A stretch of 64,000 nucleotides of DNA, from contig NZ_VDMB01000004.1 of the NCBI RefSeq assembly GCF_006175995.1, positions 158,941 through 222,940 of the forward strand. Reading direction: 5' to 3'. The translations under genes were made by a program, and so were the position numbers. Shown one piece after another: positions 45,563 to 54,447 of the stretch. Source of the stretch: Desulfobotulus mexicanus. Its GTDB lineage: Bacteria; Desulfobacterota; Desulfobacteria; Desulfobacterales; ASO4-4. Numbering within the stretch: the stretch's first letter is position 1; every line of letters starts with the position of its first letter. The notes below the pieces were generated by a model. That model ran no database searches. It worked only from the letters and a program-made list of their open reading frames with translations, and was not told where the DNA came from.

Positions 45563-46992
45563 TGGGGCCTCCTGATATATGGGGATAAAAGAGGGAGTTG
45601 TGGGGAAAAGGCGCTTTCCTTCTGTGTTTTTCCTATTTCCCAATATCCGCCTTTGGCCGGGCCGATTCTCCTGAGAATCCCCCGTTTTTTAAACCGGGAA
45701 AGGATCTTTTCTACCCCTGAGGTGCTCAGACCTGTTTTATCTGATATGGCTGAAATACTGACCTTCCTGTCCTGCACCATGCATTCCATAACGGCCTTTT
45801 CATTTTCACCCCACTTTTCACCGTACTTTTCACCCCACTTTTGGGCTGCTGTCATTTTTTCCGATATTTCATCAGGAGTCCCTTTATTTGAAGATTCCAA
45901 AGTCCCTTCAATGGGAAAACAAACCTCCAGAAAATTGTCACTGATTTTGAAGACATCGGGAGAATAGGCCGACAAAATGCGGTTCATCCCCGAACCAAGC
46001 TGCTCCACCAGATCCAGATCCCGATAGATGCGCATGATTTCACGGTTACGGGGCATGGAGCGGCCAGCAAAAAACTCTTCCATGGAAAGCCCTTCCACCA
46101 GACCTCCATAGGAAGTGATGGAGAGCCTGTCAGAATAAAATTCAATAACAGGGGGAACCTCCCGTGTGAAATCATTGTGAACCACAGCGTTAATCAAGGC
46201 TTCGCGCAGAGCCCGTGCATCCACCATGCGTTTCTGAAAACGCTCTGCCCTTCCTGAAATTTTTGTGAAGGTCCGGTTTTCGATCTCAAGCTTGTCCAGA
46301 ACCCGATGGGTTGCCTTGATAAGAGAGCAGTACCCGTACTCTTCATTCTCCATAAGCTCCACCTTGTCTGTACCTGCGTATTTTGCCACCTTGATTGACA
46401 CACTGTTCTGGTCCGCCATCAGATAGGCCACATAGTTCAGCCTGCCATCGGGAGTGTAGAGGTCGAGATTCTCCAGAAAGGAGTCATTTACGGTAAACCC
46501 CTTTTCATCGTAGTAAATTTTAAGCTGGTTAAAACTTAAGTTCAGCCTTGGAGACGGAATATTTCTCAGGGAGTTACGGGTTCGCGAAGCATAAAGACGG
46601 TCAATCATTTCTGTGGTGAGCGGCTGGGCACCCGTCCCCACACGAATATATGCTCCAGCCGGAGACAGGCCATATTTTTTGATGTAGTAAGGTTTTTCCG
46701 TTCCCCGTGCCACAATAATACGGATAACAGGCAGTCCTTGAAGTTCTGTAGTAACAACATCGAAAAATCCAAGGGTTGTCGGCAGAATGTTGCTGCGTAT
46801 CCGGTCAATGATGGCCAGCTGTAACTTATCGGGATTTTGAACTCCCACGATTGTTCCATCATCCTCAACGCCGATATAGATATCACCGCCCCTGCCTGAA
46901 TTGAGAAAAGCGACGACTTCTTTTTCAAGGGAATCCGTTAGCTGACGCTTAAATTCCGTGGTCTCGTTTTCATAGGGCATAAAGGTAGTCAT
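45559..46992 (-). CDS. AlbA_2-domain ATP-binding protein (RecG/Schlafen-like), paralogue 2
   Basis: 477 residues, close homologue of 5666-7054 over the first 350 (NETTEFKRQLTDSLEKEVVA, DIYIGVEDDGTIVGV, REALINAVVHNDF, LGSGMNRILSAY). AlbA_2/Schlafen domain, GHKL-like half and C-terminal winged helix (AISDKTGLSTSGVEKILSRF). A linker of KWGE/KYGE repeats precedes the winged helix, encoded by a 12-bp unit (45803-45841). After the winged helix a 25-residue tail (about 453-477) reads through the ribosome binding site of blc and may be non-functional. The family's role is not established; nucleic-acid binding is inferred. It lies in the defence island upstream of blc. Confidence 0.88.
   Translation of the reverse strand: MTTFMPYENETTEFKRQLTDSLEKEVVAFLNSGRGGDIYIGVEDDGTIVGVQNPDKLQLAIIDRIRSNILPTTLGFFDVVTTELQGLPVIRIIVARGTEKPYYIKKYGLSPAGAYIRVGTGAQPLTTEMIDRLYASRTRNSLRNIPSPRLNLSFNQLKIYYDEKGFTVNDSFLENLDLYTPDGRLNYVAYLMADQNSVSIKVAKYAGTDKVELMENEEYGYCSLIKATHRVLDKLEIENRTFTKISGRAERFQKRMVDARALREALINAVVHNDFTREVPPVIEFYSDRLSITSYGGLVEGLSMEEFFAGRSMPRNREIMRIYRDLDLVEQLGSGMNRILSAYSPDVFKISDNFLEVCFPIEGTLESSNKGTPDEISEKMTAAQKWGEKYGEKWGENEKAVMECMVQDRKVSISAISDKTGLSTSGVEKILSRFKKRGILRRIGPAKGGYWEIGKTQKESAFSPQLPLLSPYIRRPQ
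45803..45841 (-). repeat. 12-bp in-frame tandem repeat in AlbA_2 gene 2
   Basis: Three units of 12 bases on the plus strand, TTCACCCCACTT, TTCACCGTACTT, TTCACCCCACTT, encode KWGE/KYGE/KWGE at the same domain junction as the EQVT repeat in paralogue 1. Confidence 0.85.
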
Positions 46993-47025
46993 AGCTTCTC
47001 CTGCATTGTTGTCACAAACAGAATC

Positions 47026-47370
47026 TTACTGGCAAAAGGGAACCGCTTTTTTTTCATTCCGGGATGCCAGCACAATGCCTTTGCGGTCAATGTGCGCCTT
47101 TACCCGCAGATCCTGAATATTTCCATAGTCCACAAGGTCGATGGTGTAGGGAAGGCAGAGATCATCCAGCCGTACACGGATACGGTTCAGATCCTTCAGG
47201 GTCAGCCCCTCTCCCACAAGGGCAAGGTCAATATCTGATCCGGTTCGGAAATTGCCCTTTGCCCTTGAGCCAAAGAGAAGAAGCTCTCTCACACCCTCAC
47301 ATGCAAAAACCGCTTCAATGATTTTTGCAAGAACGCCGTCCGGCAGACCAAAGGCCCTATCCCCTTCCAT
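47026..47370 (-). CDS. mntA: MntA-type nucleotidyltransferase antitoxin
   Basis: About 114 residues from ATG 47370 (GAAGAA upstream). Minimal nucleotidyltransferase fold: GSRAKGNFRTGSDIDLALVG (GSx10DxD) with metal-binding Asp pair and third Asp in YTIDLVDYG. MntA of the HEPN/MNT system AMPylates the HepT toxin on a Tyr, which blocks its RNase activity. It overlaps hepT by 14 bases, so the two are coupled, toxin first. The longer frame to 47535 lies within hepT and is not real. Confidence 0.92.
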   Translation of the reverse strand: MEGDRAFGLPDGVLAKIIEAVFACEGVRELLLFGSRAKGNFRTGSDIDLALVGEGLTLKDLNRIRVRLDDLCLPYTIDLVDYGNIQDLRVKAHIDRKGIVLASRNEKKAVPFCQ

Positions 47371-47785
47371 CTTCTTCCCGCTCAATCTCTTCCATCCTGC
47401 GTTCAAATTCCCTGAAAAGGCCGCAGTAACTGCCGAGAACCGTTTCCACCACCGCCTCTGCCATGCGGCGATCATAGGTGTGTAAGGTCTGATTTCTTGT
47501 CTGAATGGTTTCCATCCAGCTTTCTCCGTCCTCAATCAGACCGTATTTGAAGGCTTCACGGATGGCATCCCGTGAACCCCGTATGGCACTGTTGCCCTGA
47601 TAAAGAAAAAAATCCTTCATCACATTCCATGCCAGCTCGTGGGTATATTCAAAGGCCTGAATCAGCCCCTGTTTTTCCAGCATACTCAGCTCCCGCTGCT
47701 GAGACAGGTCGGCGGCATGGCGCAGCTCCGCAAAGGCATTTCTGAAATTGGCAAACCTTTGCTGCCAGCGGATGTCTTCGGGCAT
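47357..47785 (-). CDS. hepT: HepT-type HEPN RNase toxin (HI0074-like)
   Basis: 142 residues of the HI0074 'nucleotidyltransferase substrate-binding' family, an all-helical HEPN fold. The RX4HXY motif is intact in RNQTLHTY, so both the ribonuclease Arg/His pair and the Tyr that MntA modifies are present. The preceding helices show YTHELAWNVMKDFF and FKYGLIEDGESWME, typical of the family. Together with mntA it is a HEPN/MNT toxin-antitoxin pair, often found with anti-phage genes, consistent with its place beside the KAP gene and the type I restriction locus. Confidence 0.92.
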   Translation of the reverse strand: MPEDIRWQQRFANFRNAFAELRHAADLSQQRELSMLEKQGLIQAFEYTHELAWNVMKDFFLYQGNSAIRGSRDAIREAFKYGLIEDGESWMETIQTRNQTLHTYDRRMAEAVVETVLGSYCGLFREFERRMEEIEREEDGRG

Positions 47786-47797
47786 GGGTTTTCTCCA

Positions 47798-49285
47798 TCA
47801 AGTAAGATTAGTCCGACTATTTTTTACATGATTGATTATATTTTCATACTCGTCTTTAGTTAACATAGACATATGAGATCTAACCTCTACTCCAATTCCA
47901 CCTAACTTATCTAGCAATACTTTATTTGTCATATTTAACTCTTTCGCAAGTTCATACACTCGACAATGTGGAGAATGCTCATAAAGCTTATCTTCTTCAC
48001 CTTGCTGTCTCTGCGTCTTTAAAAAGTCTATAGCAAAATTCCTAAACCCACTATTTGTTAGCCATTCATTGCCTTCTTTAGTAAATATAAAATCCTGCAA
48101 ATCTTTATCTTTCGACAACTCAAAAATAATAACTGAAAAAGAATCATTTTTGCCCATATCTTCATCAGCCAAAGAGTGCCTTTCTATTTCAGCTATTTTT
48201 TGACAAAGATCTTCTGACGATATTAAAAGTTCATAAACATCTATCCATCTTTGTTGCAGTCCTCTAGTAACAGCAAAAAAACCTATTGGAATATTCTCTG
48301 AATCTGAAAAAAGAACATTGCTTATTGCACGATCAATCAATAAGTTATTTATAAAACGAACTATGCCCCTAGGATTATACGCACAAGCAGCTCCAACGAT
48401 AGGAAGAATAGGGCTTAAAGCCTTAGAATCATTATCATTAAGCTGATTTGTCAAGACAGCCAAAAAATCTTTAGCTCGCTGGGTATGTGGTGGTATAGGA
48501 AAAGAAAGTTGAACTATTTTATCTAAATACTTTTGACCTTCGAACTGCTCAAGACCAAAATCATTTTTATACTTATGACTCAGATATCCTTCGATTACCT
48601 GGCGAGCAACTCCCAACACAAAAACAAATCCTTTCTGGAAGAGAACCAACTTAATACTTTCCAGTAATTTTATAGCTTTATCAGGAAAACATCTATCTAA
48701 ATCATCAATAAAAATTACAATTCTTCTATTTTTTAAAAGATTAATTGAAGATAGCCTATCAAAAGAATTATAATATATTGATTTATCCAAAAGAGGATCA
48801 GAAGAGATAATTTGATTGCGCTCAATCATATCCTTTGCAACAAAACCTGCTTCAATTTCAGCAAAGCCAGGTACTTTTAATTTAGTACTTGCAGAAAAAC
48901 CATAAGCAACTGACTTTAAAGCATTTAAAACACCATCTTTTCTTTCACCCATATCTCTCCAAAAATCATTACTTTTATGAATTTCTTTTACTATTGTTGC
49001 AATCAAAGGTAAAAGTGGATGCTCTTCCTTTTCATACATCCATGCGTTAAACCACACAGGAATAACATTATAATCTGAACTCAGCTTATCTTTGATAAGA
49101 TTTAGCAAGCTTGTTTTTCCAGTACCCCATTCGCCAAAAATACCTATAGTGAACGGGCCGGGAGTGCCTTTAATTGTACTTGCAATAATATCAGAATACG
49201 TAGAAAATCCCAAACCATCTTCTCTGCTGCTTTCACTTCCATCTATAGGTTGATCATTTAATAAAATAATTTTATCTATCATCAT
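47798..49285 (-). CDS. KAP-family P-loop NTPase with C-terminal IF2_N-like domain
   Basis: About 495 residues from ATG 49285 (GGAAAAA before it; a TTG at 49294 is an alternative). KAP P-loop: Walker A GEWGTGKTSLLN (about 51-62), Walker B RRIVIFIDDLDRCFPDKA with the KAP acidic pair, and LLESIKLVLFQKGFVFVLGV. Usual transmembrane insertion of KAP ATPases is absent or only weakly visible. The final 45 residues (YELAKELNMTNKVLLDKL, IGVEVRSHMSMLT) resemble the N-terminal helical repeat of initiation factor IF-2, a fold rarely joined to an NTPase. The gene is markedly more AT-rich than its neighbours, suggesting recent acquisition. Located between hepT and hsdS. Function unknown; KAP proteins occur in some anti-phage loci. 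Confidence 0.85.
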   Translation of the reverse strand: MMIDKIILLNDQPIDGSESSREDGLGFSTYSDIIASTIKGTPGPFTIGIFGEWGTGKTSLLNLIKDKLSSDYNVIPVWFNAWMYEKEEHPLLPLIATIVKEIHKSNDFWRDMGERKDGVLNALKSVAYGFSASTKLKVPGFAEIEAGFVAKDMIERNQIISSDPLLDKSIYYNSFDRLSSINLLKNRRIVIFIDDLDRCFPDKAIKLLESIKLVLFQKGFVFVLGVARQVIEGYLSHKYKNDFGLEQFEGQKYLDKIVQLSFPIPPHTQRAKDFLAVLTNQLNDNDSKALSPILPIVGAACAYNPRGIVRFINNLLIDRAISNVLFSDSENIPIGFFAVTRGLQQRWIDVYELLISSEDLCQKIAEIERHSLADEDMGKNDSFSVIIFELSKDKDLQDFIFTKEGNEWLTNSGFRNFAIDFLKTQRQQGEEDKLYEHSPHCRVYELAKELNMTNKVLLDKLGGIGVEVRSHMSMLTKDEYENIINHVKNSRTNLT

Positions 49286-49371
49286 TTTTTCCAATCACAA
49301 TATAAAGAAATAAATATTATCATATCGAAAAGACCAACAAAAACTTGAACTCTCCAAGCAATAATAGACAA

Positions 49372-50736
49372 TCAGTCCTTTTTCCTATCAGTAGAACGGG
49401 TACGGGTTTTTTTGGCGGGTTTGAGGCTTTCTTTCTGCGACCGGATTTTTTCCAGCAGGGCTTTGGCGGAGTTTTCGCCGGAGATGAGATGCGGATGCTG
49501 CTCCCGCCAGTCTGCGGTGAGTTCTCCACGGAAGGCTCTGGCAAGGACGGAAGGGGTCATGTGTTCTGCTTTGGCCCTTGCATCTTTGACCCGGTTTTCG
49601 ATCTGATCTGCGAAGGCAAAGAGTTGTTCCACACGACGAACTATTTCGTCTTGTTCCTGTATTGGTGGAAAGTAAAAAATAAAGTTCCGTAAAGACTTCA
49701 AAGAGACTGTTTTCTGAGCTGTCCCGGTTGCAGATGTACTTGCTTGCTGAAAACCTTCCGGCGATGATAATAATATTTGCAAAAATTTATAATTTACCTT
49801 GTCATGTTTAGGTTTTAAAAGCGCAATATGTCTTTGAAAACAAAACTCCTTATCATCATTCACTACAACAGAAATACCAAATGAACCTGTTACAGTATAA
49901 AGAATATCATATTTTCTTGGCTTTCTTATCTCTTTAATACTCTCATAATATTCATTTGGTACCCAACGAGTTACATTTTCAAAATTCACAAAACCTTTGC
50001 TGAGATCAGAAATTACCAAAAAAGGAATGCCCTTTTCCGATCGCGGTGGGGCTTGGTGATCTCCATCTGATATACTTTCACAAAAACTACTTATCTTTTC
50101 AAATATCCATTTAGTTTTGTCCTTATTTTCCACCTCCGTCAGCCTGCCACTTACGGCGGCGGCAAGGACGGACTGACGGAAGCGTTTCAGAATCTGGGGG
50201 ATGGCATCCAGCCGGGTTTTCAGGCGGTCGATGCGAGTCAGGAGGTCGTCCAGCCGGGAAGCAATTTCTTTCTGCTCAGACCATGAAGGCAATACAATAT
50301 TTGTGTTTTCAAATTTTGACTTTGTTATATGTCTCAAACCAACACCGCCGTGAGCACTCAGAATTAGCTCATCAAGCTTTTGGTTGATTGCATAACAAAA
50401 AAAACTTTTATTAATGCTATTTTCATCAAATACAACTTTAAAAATATGCTGATTTAAAACAGAATTTTCTCTCTTCCAAATATGTGCACCAAAAGAAGTA
50501 CCAGGAGTACCCGACCATGCAAAAAGTAAATCCCCATTATTTACCCTATGCTTATCATCAAAACTACCGTCAAAGTAATTGAATGATGCATTAGGGTTGT
50601 TTAAGTTTTGAATGCGTAATATTGGTAATCCTTTTTGTGACCATTCCGAGGGCTTAAAGGCTCTCCCATTTATCAAATCGCAAATTTCACCAATTTTTGC
50701 TACCGTCCAACAGTCTTGCAAATCCTCATCTTTCAT
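49372..50736 (-). CDS. hsdS: Type I restriction-modification specificity subunit HsdS
   Basis: 454 residues with two target-recognition domains joined by conserved helical spacers: first spacer EQKEIASRLDDLLTRIDRLK and SVLAAAVSGRLTE, second spacer EIVRRVEQLFAFADQIENRV ending in ARAFRGELTADW. It determines which bipartite DNA sequence is bound. The recognition domains are more AT-rich than the spacers, as is usual for this rapidly exchanged subunit. It starts directly after the hsdM stop (TAA ATG). The C-terminal 30 residues are a basic tail (SLKPAKKTRTRSTDRKKD). Confidence 0.94.
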   Translation of the reverse strand: MKDEDLQDCWTVAKIGEICDLINGRAFKPSEWSQKGLPILRIQNLNNPNASFNYFDGSFDDKHRVNNGDLLFAWSGTPGTSFGAHIWKRENSVLNQHIFKVVFDENSINKSFFCYAINQKLDELILSAHGGVGLRHITKSKFENTNIVLPSWSEQKEIASRLDDLLTRIDRLKTRLDAIPQILKRFRQSVLAAAVSGRLTEVENKDKTKWIFEKISSFCESISDGDHQAPPRSEKGIPFLVISDLSKGFVNFENVTRWVPNEYYESIKEIRKPRKYDILYTVTGSFGISVVVNDDKEFCFQRHIALLKPKHDKVNYKFLQILLSSPEGFQQASTSATGTAQKTVSLKSLRNFIFYFPPIQEQDEIVRRVEQLFAFADQIENRVKDARAKAEHMTPSVLARAFRGELTADWREQHPHLISGENSAKALLEKIRSQKESLKPAKKTRTRSTDRKKD

Positions 50737-52314
50737 TTATAGATCCCCCATCCCCAGCACCTCAGCCAGCAGTTTCTTCTGCACAGCAGCCTCATCGCCC
50801 TTGCCCAGAGCCTCCATGAGTCCGTCCAGCTCCCGCAGGGCCTCGGTCAGCTCGGCCATGGCTTCGGCAGCCAGCACATCGGGGTCGGGCAGGTTTTCCG
50901 CATCCACGCTGTCGCTGTCCTTGAGCCATGTAATGTCTAAGGAATCTCCCTTTTTCTCCCGTATCCATTCCCGGTCAAAGGAACGCCAGCGGCTGGTGCG
51001 CAGATCCTGATCCACGCCCTCATTGATGCAGTTTTCCGTGGCTTCGGCTTCTTCGGCACCAAAGGACCATTCCCCCTCCTTTCTGGGCTGCATGGCGTAC
51101 ACGCTTTCAAAGGGCGCAAGGTGGGTTTCACCAAAGGGCGTGCGCTTGCCAAAGGCAGGCATGTTGGTGCGCAGATCATAGACCCAGACCTTTTTTGTGC
51201 AGCCTTCCTCCTGACGGGGGTTTTCCACAGTTCCCCGTGTGAAAAAGAGCACATTGGTTTTCACGCCGTGGGCGTAGAAAATACCCGTGGGCAGACGGAG
51301 AAGGGTGTGCAGGGTACATTTTTCCATGAGATCCCGGCGGATGTCCGTTCCTGCTCCGGCCTCAAAAAGTACATTGTCCGGCAGCACCACGGCGGCCCGG
51401 CCTCCGGGTTTCAGACCCCGGTAGATGTGCTGAAGAAAGGCAAGCTGCTTGTTGCTGGTGCGGAAGGTGAGGTCATCCCTCGTGATGCTGGCCTCCCCTC
51501 CCTTGGATGTGCCAAAGGGCGGATTGGCAAGGATGAGGTCTGCATCGGGGAGGTTGCGTCCGGCCTGCCCCAGAGCGTTGCCCAGATGCACAACGCCTTC
51601 GGCATCGCCTTCCATATTGTGCAGAAGACAGTTCATCAGGGCCAGCCTCCGGGTGCCGGGAACCAGCTCAATGCCCGTGAAAGCCCGTCTGCGCTGAAAT
51701 TCCTGCTGTGCCACGGGAAGGGCAAAAAGCTCGTCCGTGGCATCCTTGATGTGGCGGTCTGCGGCAATGAGAAAACCTGCGGTGCCTGCGGCGGGGTCCT
51801 GAATGATTTCTCCGGGTTTTGGGTCCATACAGCGAACCATGCAGTTGATGAGGGGCCGGGGCGTAAAATACTGGCCTGCGCCGGACTTGGTTTCGCTGGC
51901 ATTTTTTTCAAGAAGGCCCTCGTAGAGGTCACCAAGGCCGTCTTCACGGGCGCTGAACCAGTCGATCTGATCCAGAGCACGGATGAGCTGTTCCAGATGG
52001 CGGGGTTCCCGCATCCGGGTCTGGGCATCGGCGTAGATGGCGGCAATGAGGGGATCATCGCTTTTTGAAAGATCCAGAAGGGTCTGTCGGTAGTGGATCA
52101 TAAGGCTGATGCCGGATTTTGAGGAGATATCCGGCCAGCGGCAGCCTTCTGGAATGGCGTGGTGGTTCATCACGCCTGCGTCCCGGTTTTCGTGTTCCAT
52201 TTTAAGGAAAAGAAGAAGAACCAGTTCTGTGACATAGTCGGAATAGTTGATGCCGTCGTCCCGGAGGACGTCGCAGAGGTTCCAGAGTTTCTGAACAATA
52301 TCTGAGGCGGTCAT
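50737..52314 (-). CDS. hsdM: Type I restriction-modification N6-adenine methyltransferase HsdM
   Basis: 525 residues, normal length. N-terminal HsdM_N helices, then N6-methyltransferase: SAM motif IIQDPAAGTAGFLIAADR, catalytic NPPF in ADLILANPPFGTSKG. C-terminal helix region follows (LREL... DGLMEALGKGDEAAV). It methylates adenine in the HsdS-recognised sequence and is the protective and maintenance part of the system. The next gene is hsdS with zero spacing. Upstream, two PD-(D/E)XK genes separate it from hsdR. Confidence 0.96.
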   Translation of the reverse strand: MTASDIVQKLWNLCDVLRDDGINYSDYVTELVLLLFLKMEHENRDAGVMNHHAIPEGCRWPDISSKSGISLMIHYRQTLLDLSKSDDPLIAAIYADAQTRMREPRHLEQLIRALDQIDWFSAREDGLGDLYEGLLEKNASETKSGAGQYFTPRPLINCMVRCMDPKPGEIIQDPAAGTAGFLIAADRHIKDATDELFALPVAQQEFQRRRAFTGIELVPGTRRLALMNCLLHNMEGDAEGVVHLGNALGQAGRNLPDADLILANPPFGTSKGGEASITRDDLTFRTSNKQLAFLQHIYRGLKPGGRAAVVLPDNVLFEAGAGTDIRRDLMEKCTLHTLLRLPTGIFYAHGVKTNVLFFTRGTVENPRQEEGCTKKVWVYDLRTNMPAFGKRTPFGETHLAPFESVYAMQPRKEGEWSFGAEEAEATENCINEGVDQDLRTSRWRSFDREWIREKKGDSLDITWLKDSDSVDAENLPDPDVLAAEAMAELTEALRELDGLMEALGKGDEAAVQKKLLAEVLGMGDL

Positions 52315-52328
52315 GGAAAATCCTTTTG

Positions 52329-52431
52329 GCCCTCACCCTCCGGCACTCAGGCGGGAAAGGGCTTGTTGTTTTAAGTGATTGATTAACTACCTGTGTGCCG
52401 GACAGGCGACCCTCTCCCGGAGGGTGAGGGC
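52329..52431. repeat. Inverted-repeat element upstream of hsdM
   Basis: GCCCTCACCCTCCGG (52329-52343) and its exact reverse complement CCGGAGGGTGAGGGC (52417-52431), with CCGGCAC/GTGCCGG (52340-52346 / 52395-52401) nested inside. The CCCTCTCCCGGAGGGTGAGGG type is common among dispersed bacterial REP/MITE-like elements. Confidence 0.7.
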
Positions 52432-52479
52432 GAGCATAAGGAATTAAAATCATTTTTAACAGACCCTCAAACCTCCCTT

Positions 52480-54300
52480 TTATTCCGGCAAAGGCGGGGC
52501 TTCTCCAATCTTTTCAAAACACACCCGATCAAACCCGAGGGCTGTCACCACAAACTTCTGGAGTCTCAGGGTTTTGTATTTTTCTTCAAGCCTTGCACCG
52601 TAATCTTCCACCTGTTCCCTTCCCTCCTTCATCTTTTCCCGGACGGGAGGAAGGGCTTTCAGATCATCCACGCTTAAAGCCAGCGCCTCTTTACCGGATA
52701 AACCCGCATCCTTCAGGCTGACAAACTTGAACTCAATCAAAACATCATACACCCTGCCATATCTCTTATCGGGCCGAATGATCATGGTGAGGTCGGAATA
52801 TCTTCTGGAGATTTCCGTTTCAGAATCCATGAGAAAAATGATGTCATTGTAAAGAAGGGTAAGAAAAGCGGTTTTAAGGGTCAGCTCATTGGCAAGGATG
52901 TAATCCCGGTTGCTGAAAACCTTAAAATATTTTTTCTCCACAAAATCACAGAGGGGCTGCATGTCGCCCTTCTGAAACACCTTTTCTGCCGCAAGTCTGC
53001 CCGCATCCCTTTCCATGGGGTCGGGAAGCAGGGTGTGGCAGAGCTTGTCCGCATACAGGCCCTTGACCGCCATGTTGGGGATTTTCAGCCTTGTTTTCAG
53101 ATCCGGTGTTTCTTCAGCTATGGTAAGGATTCCGAAATAATACAGGAAGGATGTGAGAAACTGCCTGTCCCGTGAGCTGTCCAAAAGGATATCCTCAATA
53201 CCAAAGGACAGCGCCACACTTTCAATGACAGCGCTGTCTTCCTTTTCCATGAGATTCAAAAGCAGCTCCTGGCCCCCGTTGAGGCTGGCGATATAGCTGA
53301 GCTTGGCCTGATCCGTGGAAAGGTTGGAATCCAGCATCTGCTTTGGATATCTTCCCTTGCCTGCAAACTGCTTGAAAAAATAAAGGCACATGGTTGGATT
53401 ATAAATAAATTCATGGGCATCTACGGAAAAAAGGTAGCCATTGTAAAAGCTTCTCATGGTATTAAGGGCATCTTCTGTTTTCGCTTCCCCCAATTCTCCA
53501 CGTTCAGGATGGCTTCCCCCCACGATGTTTTCAATTTCGTCCCTTATCTCATCTTCCCTGAACCCGCAGAGATCATTGACAGCAGCTTCCGAATAAATAC
53601 TTTCGGCAACATTGTAGCCGCTTGTGATGTCACTCAGAACAACTGGGGAAACTCCTGTGATGAAAACCCTGTCAATCTTTGTGCCCGAGGTCAGGGCCTT
53701 TACGGCCTTGAAAACCGTTCTTAAAATTCCCTCTTCCCTGACAAGCCTTTCATAATCCTCTTTTTTGCCCGAAGGAGACATGAGGAGGGTGTTGGCAAAG
53801 TTATCGTATTCGTCAATCAGAAGATAAACGGCATGACCATGGGCCTGCACGGAACCAAGGAGGGACTCCATGGAATAAAGGGCGTTTTCACTGCTGATGC
53901 GGACACCCTGAATCTCAAACCCATGCATTTGATAGTATTTTATAAAATTCTCAATCCTCACATTGATATGGTCAAATAATGACTGCCTTATATCATTGAT
54001 GCCTCCCGTTGCATCTACACAGGAAAAATCCCACCTTAAAATGAAATAGGAATTTCTCAAGGGTGTCGGGTTTTGACCAATCTTTAAATTTCCGAATAAT
54101 TTCTGGAAAGCATCTTTTTTGGCAAGATCATAATAATTTTCCAGCATGGAGAGAAGAAGGCTTTTACCAAAGCGCCTTGGCCTGATGAAAAGCTGGGATT
54201 TGGCCTTTTCAAGCTCAAGGATTTTATCCGTTCTATCACAGTAAAAATAATTATTGGATAAGACTTCTTCAAAATCAGAAATTCCATAGGGGTATTTCAT
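52480..54300 (-). CDS. AAA-ATPase-like / PD-(D/E)XK nuclease-family protein, variant A
   Basis: About 606 residues from ATG 54300, five bases after GGAGG; the longer frame to 54414 is not supported. N-terminal ATPase-like: MKYPYGISDFEEVLSNNYFY, QLFIRPRRFGKSLLLSMLE (P-loop-like), VYLLIDEYDNFANTL (Walker B), and VFITGVSPVVLSDITSG. C-terminal nuclease-like domain: VYDVLIEFKFVSL (the E-x-K) and YKTLRLQKFVVTALGF. It is a distant paralogue of 54448-55992, with longer inserts. The family, widely multicopied in Desulfobacterota and Bacteroidetes genomes, has no proven function; mobile or defence connections are inferred. Confidence 0.85.
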   Translation of the reverse strand: MKYPYGISDFEEVLSNNYFYCDRTDKILELEKAKSQLFIRPRRFGKSLLLSMLENYYDLAKKDAFQKLFGNLKIGQNPTPLRNSYFILRWDFSCVDATGGINDIRQSLFDHINVRIENFIKYYQMHGFEIQGVRISSENALYSMESLLGSVQAHGHAVYLLIDEYDNFANTLLMSPSGKKEDYERLVREEGILRTVFKAVKALTSGTKIDRVFITGVSPVVLSDITSGYNVAESIYSEAAVNDLCGFREDEIRDEIENIVGGSHPERGELGEAKTEDALNTMRSFYNGYLFSVDAHEFIYNPTMCLYFFKQFAGKGRYPKQMLDSNLSTDQAKLSYIASLNGGQELLLNLMEKEDSAVIESVALSFGIEDILLDSSRDRQFLTSFLYYFGILTIAEETPDLKTRLKIPNMAVKGLYADKLCHTLLPDPMERDAGRLAAEKVFQKGDMQPLCDFVEKKYFKVFSNRDYILANELTLKTAFLTLLYNDIIFLMDSETEISRRYSDLTMIIRPDKRYGRVYDVLIEFKFVSLKDAGLSGKEALALSVDDLKALPPVREKMKEGREQVEDYGARLEEKYKTLRLQKFVVTALGFDRVCFEKIGEAPPLPE

Positions 54301-54349
54301 TTTTTCCTCCGGGATGGTCTGCACCTGCAACTTCACCATAGGCTCCCCT

Positions 54350-54412
54350 GGCTTCGAGAACCTCAGCCAGCGGCTTTGGGGGCTTCTCCCGGTGGCTGAG
54401 GCTCTCGGAGCC
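54350..54412. repeat. Long imperfect hairpin between PD-(D/E)XK genes
   Basis: GGCTTCGAGAACCTCAGCCA (54350-54369) pairs with TGGCTGAGGCTCTCGGAGCC (54393-54412) at 18 of 20 positions across a 23-base loop. The GGTGGCTGAG...GAGCCACC pattern is of the dispersed REP-like type. Confidence 0.65.
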
Positions 54413-54447
54413 ACCGGTCAGAGTGCGTGGAAAAAACTTCATAATAA

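Noticed and set aside
44915..45967. A 350-codon plus-strand open frame
   Set aside because: It is antisense to the lipocalin and AlbA_2 genes, which have recognisable families; no domain is visible and no ribosome binding site.
51121..52068. A 315-codon plus-strand open frame
   Set aside because: Antisense to hsdM, which has NPPF and SAM motifs.
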